In this document: positions 9,616 to 19,834 of the stretch, piece after piece | Layout: every line of letters begins with the position of its first letter | Position numbering within the stretch: the first letter of the stretch is position 1 | Source of the DNA: Vreelandella hamiltonii | Lineage (GTDB): Bacteria > Pseudomonadota > Gammaproteobacteria > Pseudomonadales > Halomonadaceae | Reading direction: 5' to 3' | Length of the DNA stretch: 64,000 bases | Assembly (NCBI RefSeq): GCF_014651775.1 | Contig: NZ_BMXN01000016.1 | Location: forward strand, 17,180-81,179 | Notes under the pieces: model-generated | Told to the model about the DNA's origin: nothing | The model's database searches: none | What the model saw: the letters and a program-made list of their open reading frames with translations, nothing else | Program-made: the position numbers and the translations under genes

Positions 9616-12060
9616 ATGTCAGTCGATGAACCGCAAGGCAAGCTAGACCAGTTCTTCCTGCTTTCCCAGGACTTGTTCTGCTGCATCGACTTTGCGGGCA
9701 AGCTGCTCAGCGTCAACCCGCGCTTCGAGACCTTGCTGGGGTATGACGCTGCCGCGCTACTGGGCAGGCCCTGTGGTGTCGTAGTGGAGCCCCGAGACCA
9801 CCCGGCCATCGAAGATGCCCTGGCGCGGCTATGTCGTGGCGAGAAGATCGAGGCGTTTGCGGTCTGCGCATTGACCGCCGATGGTCGTCGCGTATGGATC
9901 GAGGTGACCGCCTCTACCGGTGACCAGGTGATCTATGTGATTGCGCGAGATATCACCCAGCGCAAGGCGGTAGAGAAGCAGCTGCGGCGCAATCAGCGCC
10001 TATTCAGGATTGCTGGGGAAACGGCCCATATCGGCGGTTGGTACATGGACATTGCCGCTGGGGTGCCGATCTGGTCAGAAGAGGTGTGTCGCCTCCACGG
10101 CATGCCCGTGGGCTATCAGCCGACCCTGGTCGAAGCCCTGGGTTTTTACGAGGCGCGTTCCCAGGAGCGCATCCGGGCGGCGTTTACGGCTTGCTGCGAA
10201 CAGGGCGTGAGCTTCGACGAAGAGCTCGAGATCGTCACCCAACACCATCAGCGCCGCTGGGTCAGGGTGATTGGGCGCGCCGTGCGCGATGAGCTGGGGC
10301 AGATCATCCAGGTGCAGGGGTCCACTCAGGACATTACCCAGCGCAAGGCCACCGAGCGTCAACTGACCCTGCTGGAGCGCAGTGTGGAGTCCAGCACCAA
10401 CGGCGTGGTGATCGTCGATGCGCAGCAGCCGGACCTGCCGATGGTCTACGTGAATGCCGCCTTCGAGCGCATCACCGGTTACTCCAGGGATGCGGCCCTG
10501 GGGCGCAACTGTCGCTTCCTGCAGGGCGAAGAGACGGACTCGACAACGCTGGCGCTGTTACGCAAGGGCATTCAGGCACAGCGGGACGTGCACGTGGTGA
10601 TCCGCAACTATCGCCGCAACGGCGCGCCATTCTGGAACGATCTGTACATTTCCCCCGTGCGTGACGACGACGGCGTGGTGACTCATTTCATCGGCGCTCA
10701 GAACGACATTACCGCTCAGCGTGAATATCAGGCCCAGTTGAGCCACAACGCCAATCACGACGCGCTGACGGGGCTGCCCAACCGGCTGCTGCTGGATCAG
10801 CGGCTGGCCCAAGGGTGCCTGCTGGCCAAACGCTACCACCGTTACCTGGCCGTGCTGTTCATCGACCTCGATGACTTCAAGCCCATCAACGATACCCTGG
10901 GCCACGAAGTGGGCGACTTCATGCTCCTGGAGGTGGCCAAGCGCCTGGAGGAGGAGCTGCGGCCCTGGGATACCGTGGCGCGTTTTGGCGGCGACGAATT
11001 CATCGTGCTGTTGCCGGACCTTGCCCATGAGCACGATGTGCTGCAGGTGGTCGAGCGGCTGCTGGCCCGAGTATCGGCTCCTTATTGGTATCGCGGCAGC
11101 GAGCTGCGCATGACCGCCAGCATCGGTATTGCCACCGACGACGGCACCATCAAGGAGCCGCGTCAGCTGGTGCAGCAGGCGGATCTGGCCATGTACAAGG
11201 CGAAGCGACGGGGACGCAACACCTTCCAGTGGTACACTGACGAGCTGAACCGCAAGGTGACCGAGCGCGTCAACCTGCGTCATGCCTTGCAGCAAGCCAT
11301 CGAGCAGCACCAGTTCGAACTCCATTACCAGCCGCAAATCGATCACCGTGGGCGAGTGGCGGGGGTCGAAGCGCTGATTCGCTGGCATCACCCGGTGCGC
11401 GGCAATATCCCGCCTACCCAGTTCATCAGCCTGGCCGAAGACACGGGCCAGATCATTCCGATCAGCGAGTGGGTGCTGGCCACCGCATGCCGCGATGCGC
11501 TGGAACTCAATGCGCTGAACGACACCCCAATCACCGTGGCCATCAACGTCTCGCCCATGCAGTTTCAGCGCCCGGGTTTTCTCACCTCGCTGGAGCAGGT
11601 GCTGGCCGACAGTGGTCTGGCACCCGCGCTGCTGGAGCTTGAGCTGACCGAAGGGGTGTTGATGGATAGCGCCGAAACCACCATCCAGGCATTGAGTGCC
11701 ATTCGGCGGCTGGGCGTACACATTGCGCTGGATGATTTTGGCACCGGGTTCTCCAGCCTCAGCTACCTCAAACGCCTGCCTATCAACAAGCTGAAGGTGG
11801 ATCGCTCCTTCGTACGCGACGTTGCCAACGATACTCGCGATGCCGCCATCGTCGAGGGGGTGGTGACCATGGCCGACAAGCTTGGCCTGGAAGTGCTGAT
11901 CGAGGGCGTGGAAACGGCCGAGCAGTTTGCCTACCTCCGCCAGCTCCAGTGCGACCATTTTCAGGGCTACTACTTCGCGCGCCCGATGAGCCTGACGGCG
12001 CTGAAAGACTTCCTGCGCACGCCCTTGGCCTCCCTGGATGCCCCTGCCGAACGGCCGTGA
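9616..12060 (+). CDS. PAS-PAS-LOV-GGDEF-EAL c-di-GMP enzyme, putative blue-light receptor
   Basis: Cytoplasmic signalling protein of 814 residues from the ATG at 9616; an in-frame ATG at 9589 would add nine. Two ordinary PAS domains (about 6-120 and 130-250) precede a third with the LOV signature GRNCRFLQ. Its photo-adduct cysteine is Cys299, and the flavin-contact residues Asn331, Asn341 and Gln362 sit at +32, +42 and +63, the same offsets as in phototropin LOV2 (Cys450, Asn482, Asn492, Gln513). A GGDEF domain follows with an intact GGDEF (458-462) and an inhibitory-site RPWD (449-452). An EAL domain ends the protein, with intact EAL (585-587) and DDFGTGFSSL. Both synthesis and breakdown of c-di-GMP look possible. 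No membrane segment. The gene is divergent from hemC. Confidence 0.9.
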   Translation: MSVDEPQGKLDQFFLLSQDLFCCIDFAGKLLSVNPRFETLLGYDAAALLGRPCGVVVEPRDHPAIEDALARLCRGEKIEAFAVCALTADGRRVWIEVTASTGDQVIYVIARDITQRKAVEKQLRRNQRLFRIAGETAHIGGWYMDIAAGVPIWSEEVCRLHGMPVGYQPTLVEALGFYEARSQERIRAAFTACCEQGVSFDEELEIVTQHHQRRWVRVIGRAVRDELGQIIQVQGSTQDITQRKATERQLTLLERSVESSTNGVVIVDAQQPDLPMVYVNAAFERITGYSRDAALGRNCRFLQGEETDSTTLALLRKGIQAQRDVHVVIRNYRRNGAPFWNDLYISPVRDDDGVVTHFIGAQNDITAQREYQAQLSHNANHDALTGLPNRLLLDQRLAQGCLLAKRYHRYLAVLFIDLDDFKPINDTLGHEVGDFMLLEVAKRLEEELRPWDTVARFGGDEFIVLLPDLAHEHDVLQVVERLLARVSAPYWYRGSELRMTASIGIATDDGTIKEPRQLVQQADLAMYKAKRRGRNTFQWYTDELNRKVTERVNLRHALQQAIEQHQFELHYQPQIDHRGRVAGVEALIRWHHPVRGNIPPTQFISLAEDTGQIIPISEWVLATACRDALELNALNDTPITVAINVSPMQFQRPGFLTSLEQVLADSGLAPALLELELTEGVLMDSAETTIQALSAIRRLGVHIALDDFGTGFSSLSYLKRLPINKLKVDRSFVRDVANDTRDAAIVEGVVTMADKLGLEVLIEGVETAEQFAYLRQLQCDHFQGYYFARPMSLTALKDFLRTPLASLDAPAERP

Positions 12061-12179
12061 AGGTGAGGGCTGCCGAGCACACTGAGCAGAGTGCTAAAAC
12101 GGCGTGCCGCTCGGCAGGGTGACTCTGGTACACTTTCCGGTAACGACTCCTTTAGTTTTGTCAGCAGGATATATCACCG

Positions 12180-13583
12180 ATGAGCCAAGCTACGAATCAG
12201 TCCTGGGGCGGCCGCTTCAGCGAGCCTACCGATGCCTTTGTCGCACGCTTCACCGCGTCTGTGAATTTCGACCAGCGCTTGGCGCGCCAGGATATCCAGG
12301 GCTCGATTGCCCACGCCACCATGCTGGCGCGGGTGGGGGTACTCACCGAGGACGAGCGTGACGCCATCATCAATGGCCTGACCGAGATTCAGGGCGAGAT
12401 CGAGCGCGGCGAGTTCCAGTGGTCGGTGCCGTTGGAAGACGTGCACATGAACATCGAAGCGCGGCTGACCGACAAGATCGGCATCACCGGCAAGAAACTG
12501 CACACTGGCCGTTCGCGCAACGACCAGGTGGCCACCGATATTCGCCTGTTCATGCGTGATGAAATCGATATGATCGAGGCCGAACTGACACGGCTGCGCG
12601 ATGGCATGATCACGCTGGCCGAACGGGAAGCCGATACCATCATGCCCGGCTTCACCCACCTGCAGACGGCACAGCCGGTCACTTTCGGCCACCACCTGCT
12701 GGCCTGGCAGGAAATGCTGGCCCGCGATCACGAGCGCCTGCTGGATTGCCGCAAGCGGGTCAACGTGATGCCGCTGGGTTCGGCAGCGCTGGCGGGCACC
12801 ACGTACCCCATCGATCGCCACGTGACCGCCGAGCTGCTGGGCTTCGAGCGCCCATCGGAAAACTCGCTGGATGCCGTGTCGGATCGCGACTTTGCCATCG
12901 AATTCACCAGCTTCGCCAGTATCCTGCTGATGCACCTCTCGCGCATGAGCGAAGAGCTGGTGCTGTGGACCAGCGCGCAGTTCAATTTCATCGATCTGCC
13001 TGACCGCTTCTGCACCGGCTCCTCGATCATGCCGCAGAAGAAAAACCCCGACGTGCCCGAGCTGGTGCGTGGCAAGACGGGCCGCGTGTATGGCCACCTG
13101 ATGGCGCTGTTGACGCTGATGAAGTCCCAGCCGCTGGCCTACAACAAGGATAACCAGGAAGACAAGGAGCCGCTGTTCGATGCCGTCGATACCGTGCGCG
13201 ACTGCCTGAAAGCCTTTGCCGACATGGTGCCCGCCATCGAGCCGAAGAAAGACAGCATGTACGAGGCGGCGCGGCGTGGATTCTCGACCGCTACCGACCT
13301 GGCCGACTACCTGGTACGCAAGGGCGTGGCTTTCCGTGATGCTCACGAAATCGTCGGCCTCTCCGTGGCCTACGGCCTGAAGAGCAAGAAAGACCTCTCG
13401 GAAATGACGCTGGAAGAGCTGCAGCAGTTCTCCGCGATCATCGAGCAGGACGTTTTCGAGGTGCTGACACTGGAGGGCTCGGTGGCGGCGCGTAATCACA
13501 TTGGTGGCACGGCACCGGACCAGGTGCGTGCAGCTGCCAGCCGTGCCCGTGACGCGCTGAAAGCGCTCCAGGGTGCCTCATGA
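12180..13583 (+). CDS. argH: argininosuccinate lyase
   Basis: Last step of arginine synthesis: cleaves argininosuccinate to arginine and fumarate. 467 residues, the usual length. The fumarase/aspartase-superfamily signature [12 protein letters not shown] lies at residues 280-291. Other family blocks are [13 protein letters not shown] at the N-terminus, [13 protein letters not shown], the catalytic-histidine region [20 protein letters not shown] and [14 protein letters not shown]. It is soluble, cytoplasmic and tetrameric in the family. The stop overlaps the start of lptM by four bases, so it probably heads or feeds the lptM-lysA-dapF operon. Confidence 0.97.
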   Translation: MSQATNQSWGGRFSEPTDAFVARFTASVNFDQRLARQDIQGSIAHATMLARVGVLTEDERDAIINGLTEIQGEIERGEFQWSVPLEDVHMNIEARLTDKIGITGKKLHTGRSRNDQVATDIRLFMRDEIDMIEAELTRLRDGMITLAEREADTIMPGFTHLQTAQPVTFGHHLLAWQEMLARDHERLLDCRKRVNVMPLGSAALAGTTYPIDRHVTAELLGFERPSENSLDAVSDRDFAIEFTSFASILLMHLSRMSEELVLWTSAQFNFIDLPDRFCTGSSIMPQKKNPDVPELVRGKTGRVYGHLMALLTLMKSQPLAYNKDNQEDKEPLFDAVDTVRDCLKAFADMVPAIEPKKDSMYEAARRGFSTATDLADYLVRKGVAFRDAHEIVGLSVAYGLKSKKDLSEMTLEELQQFSAIIEQDVFEVLTLEGSVAARNHIGGTAPDQVRAAASRARDALKALQGAS

Positions 13584-13708
13584 TGCGCGCTGCCAGTGCC
13601 TTGGGCGCGCTGCTGCTGGTGGCGCTGCTGCTGGTGGGCTGCGGCCAGAAAGGGCCGCTCTACTTGCCTGACGATACATCCGATTCGGCCGCCGAGCAGG
13701 AGGGGTAA
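13580..13708 (+). CDS. lptM: LPS-assembly lipoprotein LptM (YifL)
   Basis: A 42-residue lipoprotein. It has a signal peptide of about 20 residues with a lipobox LLVGC; the cysteine becomes the lipidated residue 1. The motif [10 protein letters not shown] directly after it is the signature of LptM/YifL, which assists LptD maturation in the outer membrane. A second ATG directly follows the first, so the start may be 13580 or 13583. It sits between argH and lysA, overlapping both (four bases and one base), the normal position in gammaproteobacteria. Confidence 0.9.
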   Translation: MMRAASALGALLLVALLLVGCGQKGPLYLPDDTSDSAAEQEG

Positions 13709-14979
13709 TGGATCACTTTAACTATCGCGATGGCGTGCTCTATGCCGAAGACGTCCCGCTGACGACGCTGGCCGCCGAGCTGGGCACGCCCTGTTACGTC
13801 TACTCCAAAGCCACCCTGGAGCGTCACTTCCGGGCCTACACCGAAGCGCTGGGCGGCCATCCGCACCTGATCTGCTATGCGGTGAAAGCCAATTCCAACC
13901 TGGCGGTCCTGGGCCTGCTGGCACGTCTGGGTGCCGGGTTCGATATCGTCTCGGTGGGTGAGCTGGAGCGGGTGCTCAAGGCGGGAGGCGACCCCGCCAA
14001 GGTGGTGTTCTCCGGCGTGGCCAAGCAGCCCCATGAAATGGCTCGGGCCCTTGAAGTCGGGATCAAGTGCTTCAACGTCGAGTCGCGCCCGGAGCTGGAG
14101 CGCCTGAACGCCGTGGCGGGTGAGCTGGGGAAAATCGCCCCGGTCTCGCTGCGCGTCAATCCGGATGTCGATGCGGGTACCCACCCGTACATCTCTACCG
14201 GCTTGAAGGACAACAAGTTCGGCATTCCCGTCGATGATGCGCTGGACGTGTATCAACTGGCTGCCAGCCTGCCCCATTTGCGCGTGACCGGCCTGGATTG
14301 CCACATCGGCTCACAGCTGACCGAAACCGCCCCGTTCCTGGATGCCCTGGAGCGCCTGCTGCTGCTGATGGAGCGCCTGCGTGAGCAGGGTATCGAGATC
14401 GACCACCTGGACCTGGGAGGTGGCCTGGGCGTGCCTTACCGCGACGAGAAGCCGCCCCAGCCCTTCGACTACGCCAGCCAGCTGCTGGCGCGCCTCTCCC
14501 GCTGGGAAGGCGGCGAGACCCTGACGCTGCTGTTCGAGCCGGGCCGCTCCATTGCGGCCAACGCGGGCCTCATGCTCACTCGGGTGGAGTTCCTGAAGCC
14601 TGGTGAAACCAAGAACTTTGCCATCGTCGATGCGGCCATGAACGACCTGATTCGCCCGGCGCTGTATCAGGCGTGGCAGGCCATCGTGCCGGTGGATACC
14701 CGCACGCCCCGTGAGCCGGCTACCTACGACGTGGTCGGCCCGGTGTGTGAAACCGGCGACTTCCTGGGCAAGGAGCGGGAGCTGGCGATTGCCGAAGGCG
14801 ACCTGCTGGCGGTGCGCTCTGCGGGCGCTTACGGTTTCGTGATGGCCTCGAACTACAACAGCCGCCCACGCCCGCCGGAAGTGATGGTGGACGGTGACCG
14901 CTACCACGTGGTGCGTGCGCGGGAAAGTCTGGAAAGCCTGTGGGCGGGCGAAGCGCTGCTGCCGGAAGGGGCGCGCTGA
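13708..14979 (+). CDS. lysA: diaminopimelate decarboxylase
   Basis: PLP enzyme that decarboxylates meso-diaminopimelate to lysine. 423 residues. The PLP lysine is Lys60 in CYAVKANSN. Other blocks are the phosphate-binding glycine loop [29 protein letters not shown] and the second-subunit active-site [12 protein letters not shown] with the catalytic cysteine, then [20 protein letters not shown]. The stop of lptM and this ATG share one base (TAATG) and the stop of lysA shares a base with the dapF ATG, so this is a tightly coupled operon. Confidence 0.97.
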   Translation: MDHFNYRDGVLYAEDVPLTTLAAELGTPCYVYSKATLERHFRAYTEALGGHPHLICYAVKANSNLAVLGLLARLGAGFDIVSVGELERVLKAGGDPAKVVFSGVAKQPHEMARALEVGIKCFNVESRPELERLNAVAGELGKIAPVSLRVNPDVDAGTHPYISTGLKDNKFGIPVDDALDVYQLAASLPHLRVTGLDCHIGSQLTETAPFLDALERLLLLMERLREQGIEIDHLDLGGGLGVPYRDEKPPQPFDYASQLLARLSRWEGGETLTLLFEPGRSIAANAGLMLTRVEFLKPGETKNFAIVDAAMNDLIRPALYQAWQAIVPVDTRTPREPATYDVVGPVCETGDFLGKERELAIAEGDLLAVRSAGAYGFVMASNYNSRPRPPEVMVDGDRYHVVRARESLESLWAGEALLPEGAR

Positions 14980-15812
14980 TGCTGCTGCACTTCACCAAGA
15001 TGCACGGGCTGGGCAACGACTTCATGGTGATCGATCTGGTCACCCAGCGTGCCCGCCTGCGCGACGAGCAGATCCGCCAGTTGGCGGATCGGCGCTTTGG
15101 TATCGGTTTTGATCAACTGCTGATCGTCGAACCCCCGCGCGACCCGGACATGGACTTTCGTTATCGTATCTACAACGCCGACGGTAGCGAGGTGGAAAAC
15201 TGCGGTAACGGAGCGCGCTGCTTTGCCCGCTTCGTGCGTGACCAGCGCCTGACCCACAAGCACGAAATTCACGTGGAGACCGCTGGCGGCCCGCTGGTAC
15301 TCAACGTCCAGCACGATGGCATGGTGCGGGTGGACATGGGCGCGCCGCGCTTCAATCCGGCCACGCTGCCCTTCGAAGCCACCGGCGACCAGCCTCTTCA
15401 CGAAGTGGAGGTAGGCGGTGAAACGCTCTCCCTAGGAGTGGTTTCCATGGGGAACCCCCATGCCGTGCTCCAGGTCGAGGATGTCGAGCGTGCGCCCGTC
15501 GAACGGCTGGGTCCGCTGCTGGAGTCGCATCCTCGCTTTCCCAAGCGCGTCAACGTGGGCTTCATGCAGGTCGTGTCGCCCAACGAGATTCGCCTGCGGG
15601 TCTTCGAGCGAGGCAGCGGTGAAACGCTGGCCTGCGGGACCGGGGCCTGTGCGGCGGTGGCCAGTGGCATTCGTCAGGGGCTGCTGAAGAGCCCGGTCAA
15701 GGTCTCCCTGCCGGGTGGCCAGCTGAGTATCGAGTGGCCTGGCCCAGAAGCCTCGCTGGTCATGGTGGGGCCCGCTACCCGAGTGTTCGACGGTCGGGTA
15801 TCACTCAACTGA
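14979..15812 (+). CDS. dapF: diaminopimelate epimerase
   Basis: Interconverts LL- and meso-diaminopimelate, supplying lysine and peptidoglycan precursors. It starts at the ATG overlapping the lysA stop, followed by the expected [14 protein letters not shown]; an in-frame start at 14940 would only add unrelated residues. 277 residues. The two catalytic cysteines are seen as Cys75 in ENCGNGARC and Cys219 in ACGTGACAA, matching the cofactor-independent racemase mechanism. It sits directly before the DUF484 gene as in pseudomonads. Confidence 0.97.
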   Translation: MLLHFTKMHGLGNDFMVIDLVTQRARLRDEQIRQLADRRFGIGFDQLLIVEPPRDPDMDFRYRIYNADGSEVENCGNGARCFARFVRDQRLTHKHEIHVETAGGPLVLNVQHDGMVRVDMGAPRFNPATLPFEATGDQPLHEVEVGGETLSLGVVSMGNPHAVLQVEDVERAPVERLGPLLESHPRFPKRVNVGFMQVVSPNEIRLRVFERGSGETLACGTGACAAVASGIRQGLLKSPVKVSLPGGQLSIEWPGPEASLVMVGPATRVFDGRVSLN

Positions 15813-15828
15813 TTCGAGGAGAACGGCG

Positions 15829-16557
15829 ATGTCTCAAGCCCCTGAGCCGCGTAAAACGCTGGACCCGGACCAGGTCGCGTTCTGGCTGGCCCGCCATCCC
15901 GATTTTTTCATCGGTCGTGAGGGGCTGCTGCAACAGCTGAAAGTCCCGCACCCGCATATCGAGGGAGCGGTGTCGCTGCTCGAACGGCTGGTCATCGACC
16001 TGCGCCAGCGGGCCGAAACGGCGGAGGGCCGCCTGGAGCACCTGCTGGAAACCGCCCGCCATAACGAGGCCCAGTACCGCCGCCTGCGCGAAACGCTGCT
16101 CAGCCTGGTAGAAGCAGAAGACCGCGATGCCTTGGCGCAAGCGCTGGCGACCCAATTGAGCGAGCGTTTCCAGACGCCCGCCATGGCGCTGTGGTGCCCG
16201 GCCTCCTTGAGTGACGCAGAGCCCGCGCCGCCGCAAGCGCCCCGGCATGTGCTGGACCAGCACGCCGGTGCCCGCCTGGCGGCGTTGCTGGATGGTCGCA
16301 CCAGCCGCTGCGCCAAGCTCAGCGTCAGCGACTGGAAGTGCCTGCTGCCCCATGCCAAGCCCCCGCGCAAGGCGGGCTCTTGTGCGATTACGCGGCTTTC
16401 CGCAGGCGAATCCCTGGGCTATCTGCTGCTCGCCAGCCCCGACCCCGAATGCTACCGCGCCAGCATGGATACGCTGTTTACCGAGTATCTGGGGGATATC
16501 GTTGCTCGGCTGTTGCTGCGCCTGGGGCCGTTGGGTTCGGTACCCCATGGAGAGTGA
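15829..16557 (+). CDS. DUF484 family protein
   Basis: A 242-residue cytoplasmic protein of the DUF484 family. The N-terminal segment LDPDQVAFWLARHPDFFIGREGLLQQLKVPHP (about 12-43) is the family hallmark. A helical linker and a GAF-like C-terminal half follow, including AITRLSAGESLGYLLLASPDPECY. AGGAG precedes the ATG. It overlaps xerC by eleven bases. The family is almost always encoded between dapF and xerC, but its function is unknown; the context suggests a link to XerC or chromosome resolution, which is inference. Confidence 0.92.
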   Translation: MSQAPEPRKTLDPDQVAFWLARHPDFFIGREGLLQQLKVPHPHIEGAVSLLERLVIDLRQRAETAEGRLEHLLETARHNEAQYRRLRETLLSLVEAEDRDALAQALATQLSERFQTPAMALWCPASLSDAEPAPPQAPRHVLDQHAGARLAALLDGRTSRCAKLSVSDWKCLLPHAKPPRKAGSCAITRLSAGESLGYLLLASPDPECYRASMDTLFTEYLGDIVARLLLRLGPLGSVPHGE

Positions 16558-17461
16558 CTCTCCGCTGGCGCAGGCGATAGAGGGCTATCTGGCCCATCTG
16601 GCCAGCCATGCCAGCCCGGCGACGGTGGCTGCGTATCGGCAGGATCTGAACGCGTTCTGCCAGTTTGCCCTGCAGCGCGGCGTCACTCAGCCCCATGGCT
16701 GGGACACGGCGCTGGCGCGGGCCTTCCTGGGGGCCGAGCGCAGCCGTGGCCTGGCGCCCCGCAGCCTGGCGCGCCGCCGAGCGGCGCTCTCTCGGTTTGC
16801 CGATGCGCTGGTGGAGCGCCAGGTACGGGCAGACAACCCCGTGGCGCTGCTGCGCACTCCCAAGCAGCCCAGCCACTTGCCCCGGCCACTGGATGTCGAT
16901 GCGCTGGCTCGCTTTCTGGATACGCCCCACGATGGCACGCCGCTGGCGCTGCGGGATCAGGCCATGCTGGAACTGTTTTACTCCAGCGGGCTGCGTCTGG
17001 CCGAGCTGGCTGCGCTGGATGTCGCCCACTTGGCGGGCCACCACGTGCGGGTCATGGGCAAGGGCAGCAAGCCCCGTCAGGTGCCGGTGGGAGCCCGGGC
17101 TCGGCAGGCGCTGGAAGCCTGGTTGGGCTGCCGTGACGGGTTGGCTGCCAGTGAAGAGCAGGCACTGTTCGTCGGCCTGCGCGGGCGACGTCTAGGGCAT
17201 CGCGGCATCCAAAAGCGACTGGCCCAGCTGTCGGTACTGCGCGGCCTGCCAGAGCATCTTCACCCCCACCGTCTGCGCCACTCGTTTGCCAGCCATCTAC
17301 TGGAGTCCAGTCAGGATCTGCGGGCCGTACAGGAGCTGCTGGGGCATGCCAATCTATCGACTACCCAAGTCTACACGCGGCTGGACTGGCAGCATCTGGC
17401 CGAGAGCTACGATGCTGCCCACCCACGCGCCAAACGGCGTTCCCGCGAGAGTGAAAGTTGA
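16547..17461 (+). CDS. xerC: tyrosine recombinase XerC
   Basis: Site-specific recombinase that, with XerD, resolves chromosome dimers at dif. 304 residues from the ATG at 16547, which lies inside the end of the DUF484 gene. The N-terminal SAM-like core-binding domain covers about 1-105. The catalytic set is complete: Arg150 in SSGLRLAEL, Lys172 in GKGSKPRQ, His241 and Arg244 in HPHRLRHSF, His267 in LLGHANLS and the nucleophile Tyr276 in QVYTRL. It belongs to the core genome and is not a mobile-element integrase, given the dapF-DUF484-xerC-HAD order. Confidence 0.96.
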   Translation: MESDSPLAQAIEGYLAHLASHASPATVAAYRQDLNAFCQFALQRGVTQPHGWDTALARAFLGAERSRGLAPRSLARRRAALSRFADALVERQVRADNPVALLRTPKQPSHLPRPLDVDALARFLDTPHDGTPLALRDQAMLELFYSSGLRLAELAALDVAHLAGHHVRVMGKGSKPRQVPVGARARQALEAWLGCRDGLAASEEQALFVGLRGRRLGHRGIQKRLAQLSVLRGLPEHLHPHRLRHSFASHLLESSQDLRAVQELLGHANLSTTQVYTRLDWQHLAESYDAAHPRAKRRSRESES

Positions 17462-17476
17462 GGCGAGAATCGAAAC

Positions 17477-18214
17477 ATGGTCACGTTAGATGCCATCACC
17501 TTTGATCTGGACGACACCCTGTGGGACAACCACGGCGTCATGCTCACCACCGAAGAGGGCCACTACCGCTGGTTATTGACGGCGCTGGCGGCCTGGCGAG
17601 CGGCCCGCCAGGAGCCGCCGCTGGCACTGGACTACGATGCAGGCGTGGCAGACTATCTGCAGCGCCGCCAGCAGTGGGCCAGCCAGGTGCCCGAGCGTCG
17701 CGGCGACTTCACCTGGCTGCGGCTACGGGCGCTGGAAGCGCAGCTGGAGGCCAGCGGGCTACCGCGCAGCGCGGCGCTGCTGTGGGCCGCCGCCGCGATG
17801 AACGAGTTTCACCGTCTACGGGTGCAGGTCACGCCTCACCCGGAGGCGGATGGCTTGCTGGCCGCGCTGGCTCAGCGCTATCGGCTGGCTGCCATCACCA
17901 ACGGCAACATTCATCTCAAGCGCCAGCCGCTGGCCGCCCACTTTCCCATAGCGATTGCGGCCGGTGAGCTACTCGCCCCCAAACCGGACCCCAAGCCGTT
18001 TTTGACCGCGCTCGAACGGCTCGGTACCGTGCCTGCCCGGGCCATGCATGTGGGCGATTCATGGCAAGAGGATGTGCTGCCCGCGCAGCAGTTGGGCATG
18101 CACGCGGCCTGGGTGGCCGAACGTGGCGATCAGGCGCTGCCCGCCAGAGTGCATCGCATTGCCCACGTGAAGGAGTTGCCAACGCTGATTGCATGGCTGG
18201 AGCAGCGCCGTTGA
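17477..18214 (+). CDS. HAD-family hydrolase (YigB-like)
   Basis: Haloacid-dehalogenase-superfamily phosphatase of 245 residues. Motif I is DLDDTLWD at the N-terminus (nucleophile Asp in FDLDDT), motif II is the ITNGN turn (about residue 139) and motif III/IV is seen as LAPKPDPKPF and HVGDSWQEDVLPAQQLG. A cap domain lies between. The place after xerC matches YigB of enterobacteria and pseudomonads, some of which dephosphorylate FMN; the substrate here is not established. It is sixteen bases after xerC, last of the run, and converges with engB. Confidence 0.88.
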   Translation: MVTLDAITFDLDDTLWDNHGVMLTTEEGHYRWLLTALAAWRAARQEPPLALDYDAGVADYLQRRQQWASQVPERRGDFTWLRLRALEAQLEASGLPRSAALLWAAAAMNEFHRLRVQVTPHPEADGLLAALAQRYRLAAITNGNIHLKRQPLAAHFPIAIAAGELLAPKPDPKPFLTALERLGTVPARAMHVGDSWQEDVLPAQQLGMHAAWVAERGDQALPARVHRIAHVKELPTLIAWLEQRR

Positions 18215-18233
18215 AGACGCACCTGACGCACGC

Positions 18234-18881
18234 TCAGTGTTCGGTTTCCTCGGGCGTATGCAGCCAGCGGTCCAGGGTCTGGGAAAGCGTGTCCACGCCC
18301 TGACGCTTGAGGGAGGAGAAGAGCTGTACCGAGACCAGGTCTTCCCACTCTTTCAGGCGTGAACGAACCTTCTGCAGCGCAGCGCTGGCAGGCCCTTTCT
18401 TCAGCTTGTCGGCCTTGGTCAGCAGAATATGCACCGGCATGCCGCGCTGGTCGGCGAACTCCAGCATCATCTGGTCGAATTCGGTGAGCGGGTGACGCAC
18501 GTCCATGAGCAGGACCAGGCCACGCAGGCTGAAGCGGCCGCGCAGGTACTCGGAGAGGTGCTGCTGCCACTCGATCTTGACCGCTTCCGGCACTTTGGCA
18601 TAGCCATAGCCGGGCAGGTCGACCAGGCGGCGACTTTCATCGTTCATCACGCTGAAAAAGTTGATCAGTTGCGTGCGCCCGGGGGTGCGCGAGGTGCGTG
18701 CCAGCGCGTTCTGCTGGGTCAGCGCGTTGATGGCGCTGGACTTGCCCGCATTGGAGCGCCCGGCAAATGCCACTTCGGCGCCGGTGTCGTCCGGGCACAG
18801 GGCCAGCGTGGGGGCGCTGATCAAGAATCGCGCAGTAGGGTAGTTCAGTCGTGGGACTGGGCTATCATGAAGGGTAGACAT
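18234..18881 (-). CDS. engB: ribosome-assembly GTPase EngB (YihA/YsxC)
   Basis: TRAFAC GTPase needed for large ribosomal subunit assembly. 215 residues from the ATG at 18881, which has AGGAA upstream; longer in-frame starts add only unrelated residues. G1 is GRSNAGKSS (about 37-45), the switch I region has [15 protein letters not shown]3 is [11 protein letters not shown]4 is TKAD and the G5-like region is SLKRQGVD. Convergent with the HAD gene and divergent from cytochrome c4. Confidence 0.95.
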   Translation of the reverse strand: MSTLHDSPVPRLNYPTARFLISAPTLALCPDDTGAEVAFAGRSNAGKSSAINALTQQNALARTSRTPGRTQLINFFSVMNDESRRLVDLPGYGYAKVPEAVKIEWQQHLSEYLRGRFSLRGLVLLMDVRHPLTEFDQMMLEFADQRGMPVHILLTKADKLKKGPASAALQKVRSRLKEWEDLVSVQLFSSLKRQGVDTLSQTLDRWLHTPEETEH

Positions 18882-19186
18882 GATGGTGTTCCTGAAAACA
18901 GACATGAAAGAGGGCTCATCGAGCCATCCTGCAGGGATCGCCAAGGTACCGCGACGAATTACCCCAAAAGCAGACATGGACTTGCATTCCCGCCGCTTGG
19001 GTGATTCGTTATAATGCATGAGGTTCATAACTGCGACCTGGGGCGCTAGTGTACCATCGCGCTCTAGCCAGCAGCGACCAACAACATGTTGTTCGTTTCG
19101 GCGGAGCTGACCCTGGTAGTGTGCAGAGCCTGGGCAGCGCCCAGGGTGCGTACCAGTCAATAATCAAACGGCATAGTGGAATAGCA
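18882..19186. other. divergent intergenic region engB / cytochrome c4
   Basis: About 300 bases without a convincing gene. A perfect TATAAT lies at 19010-19015 on the plus strand, a likely -10 element for the cytochrome c4 gene, but no matching -35 at 17 bases is seen. A CTGGGC / GCCCAG repeat near 19131-19145 could fold in the leader. Reading frames that cross this region lack family matches. Confidence 0.4.
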
Positions 19187-19816
19187 ATGAGAAAGTTACT
19201 GGCAAGCCTGGCAATTACCATGGGTGCCGTTGGCACCGCTCACGCCCAAACGGACCTTCAAGCCGACGCAGATGCGGCCGCTGGTCGCGAAATGGCACAA
19301 ACCTGCGCTGCTTGTCACGGCCAAGCGGGTATCAGCCCTTCGGGCGCTTTCCCTAACCTGGCCGGACAGCAGATGTCCTATCTGGCCAAGCAGATCATGG
19401 ACATTCGTGACGGCGACCGCATGGTCCCCACCATGGCAGGTCAAGTAGACGACTTCTCCGACCAGGATGCCTGGGACGTGGCGGCCTTCTTCGCCGGTCA
19501 GGACGCCAACCTGGGTCAAACCAGCGATGAAGACGCCGAGCTGCTCGCGCGCGGTGAAGAGCTGTATCGCGCAGGCGACATGAGCAAAGGCATTCCTGCC
19601 TGCAGCGCATGCCATACGCCCACCGGTGTCGGCATCGGCAGCGCCGTCTATCCGGCGCTGTCGGGTCAGCACGTGGAGTACACCATCTCCACCCTGCAGG
19701 ACTTCGCATCAGGCGAGCGTACCAACAGCCCCAACAACCTGATGGGCGATATCGCTTCCAAGATGAGCGATCGTGACATGGAAGCGGTTGCGAACTACGT
19801 ATTGGGCCTGAACTAA
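19187..19816 (+). CDS. dihaem cytochrome c4
   Basis: Periplasmic electron carrier with two c-type haems, usually feeding terminal oxidases. The ATG at 19187 gives a signal peptide of about 20 residues ending AHA, then two homologous halves. Haem motifs are CAACH (40-44) and CSACH (139-143); methionine ligands probably lie in VPTMAGQ and LMGDIASKMSD. Total 209 residues, about 190 mature, as usual for c4. It is followed by dsbA, which also acts in the periplasm, and a small hairpin lies between the two. Confidence 0.93.
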   Translation: MRKLLASLAITMGAVGTAHAQTDLQADADAAAGREMAQTCAACHGQAGISPSGAFPNLAGQQMSYLAKQIMDIRDGDRMVPTMAGQVDDFSDQDAWDVAAFFAGQDANLGQTSDEDAELLARGEELYRAGDMSKGIPACSACHTPTGVGIGSAVYPALSGQHVEYTISTLQDFASGERTNSPNNLMGDIASKMSDRDMEAVANYVLGLN

Positions 19817-19834
19817 GCGCTCGATGCCGTGCCT

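Noticed and set aside
10558..11958. Long minus-strand frame opposite the GGDEF-EAL gene
   Set aside because: It is antisense to a well-supported enzyme and its translation has no family features; long empty antisense frames are common in GC-rich DNA.
12174..13499. Long minus-strand frame opposite argH
   Set aside because: Shadow of argH: His/Gln/Arg-rich composition, no recognisable motifs.
16547..17461. xerC as an integrase of a mobile element
   Set aside because: It lies in the conserved dapF-DUF484-xerC-HAD order and has the chromosomal XerC residue spacing.
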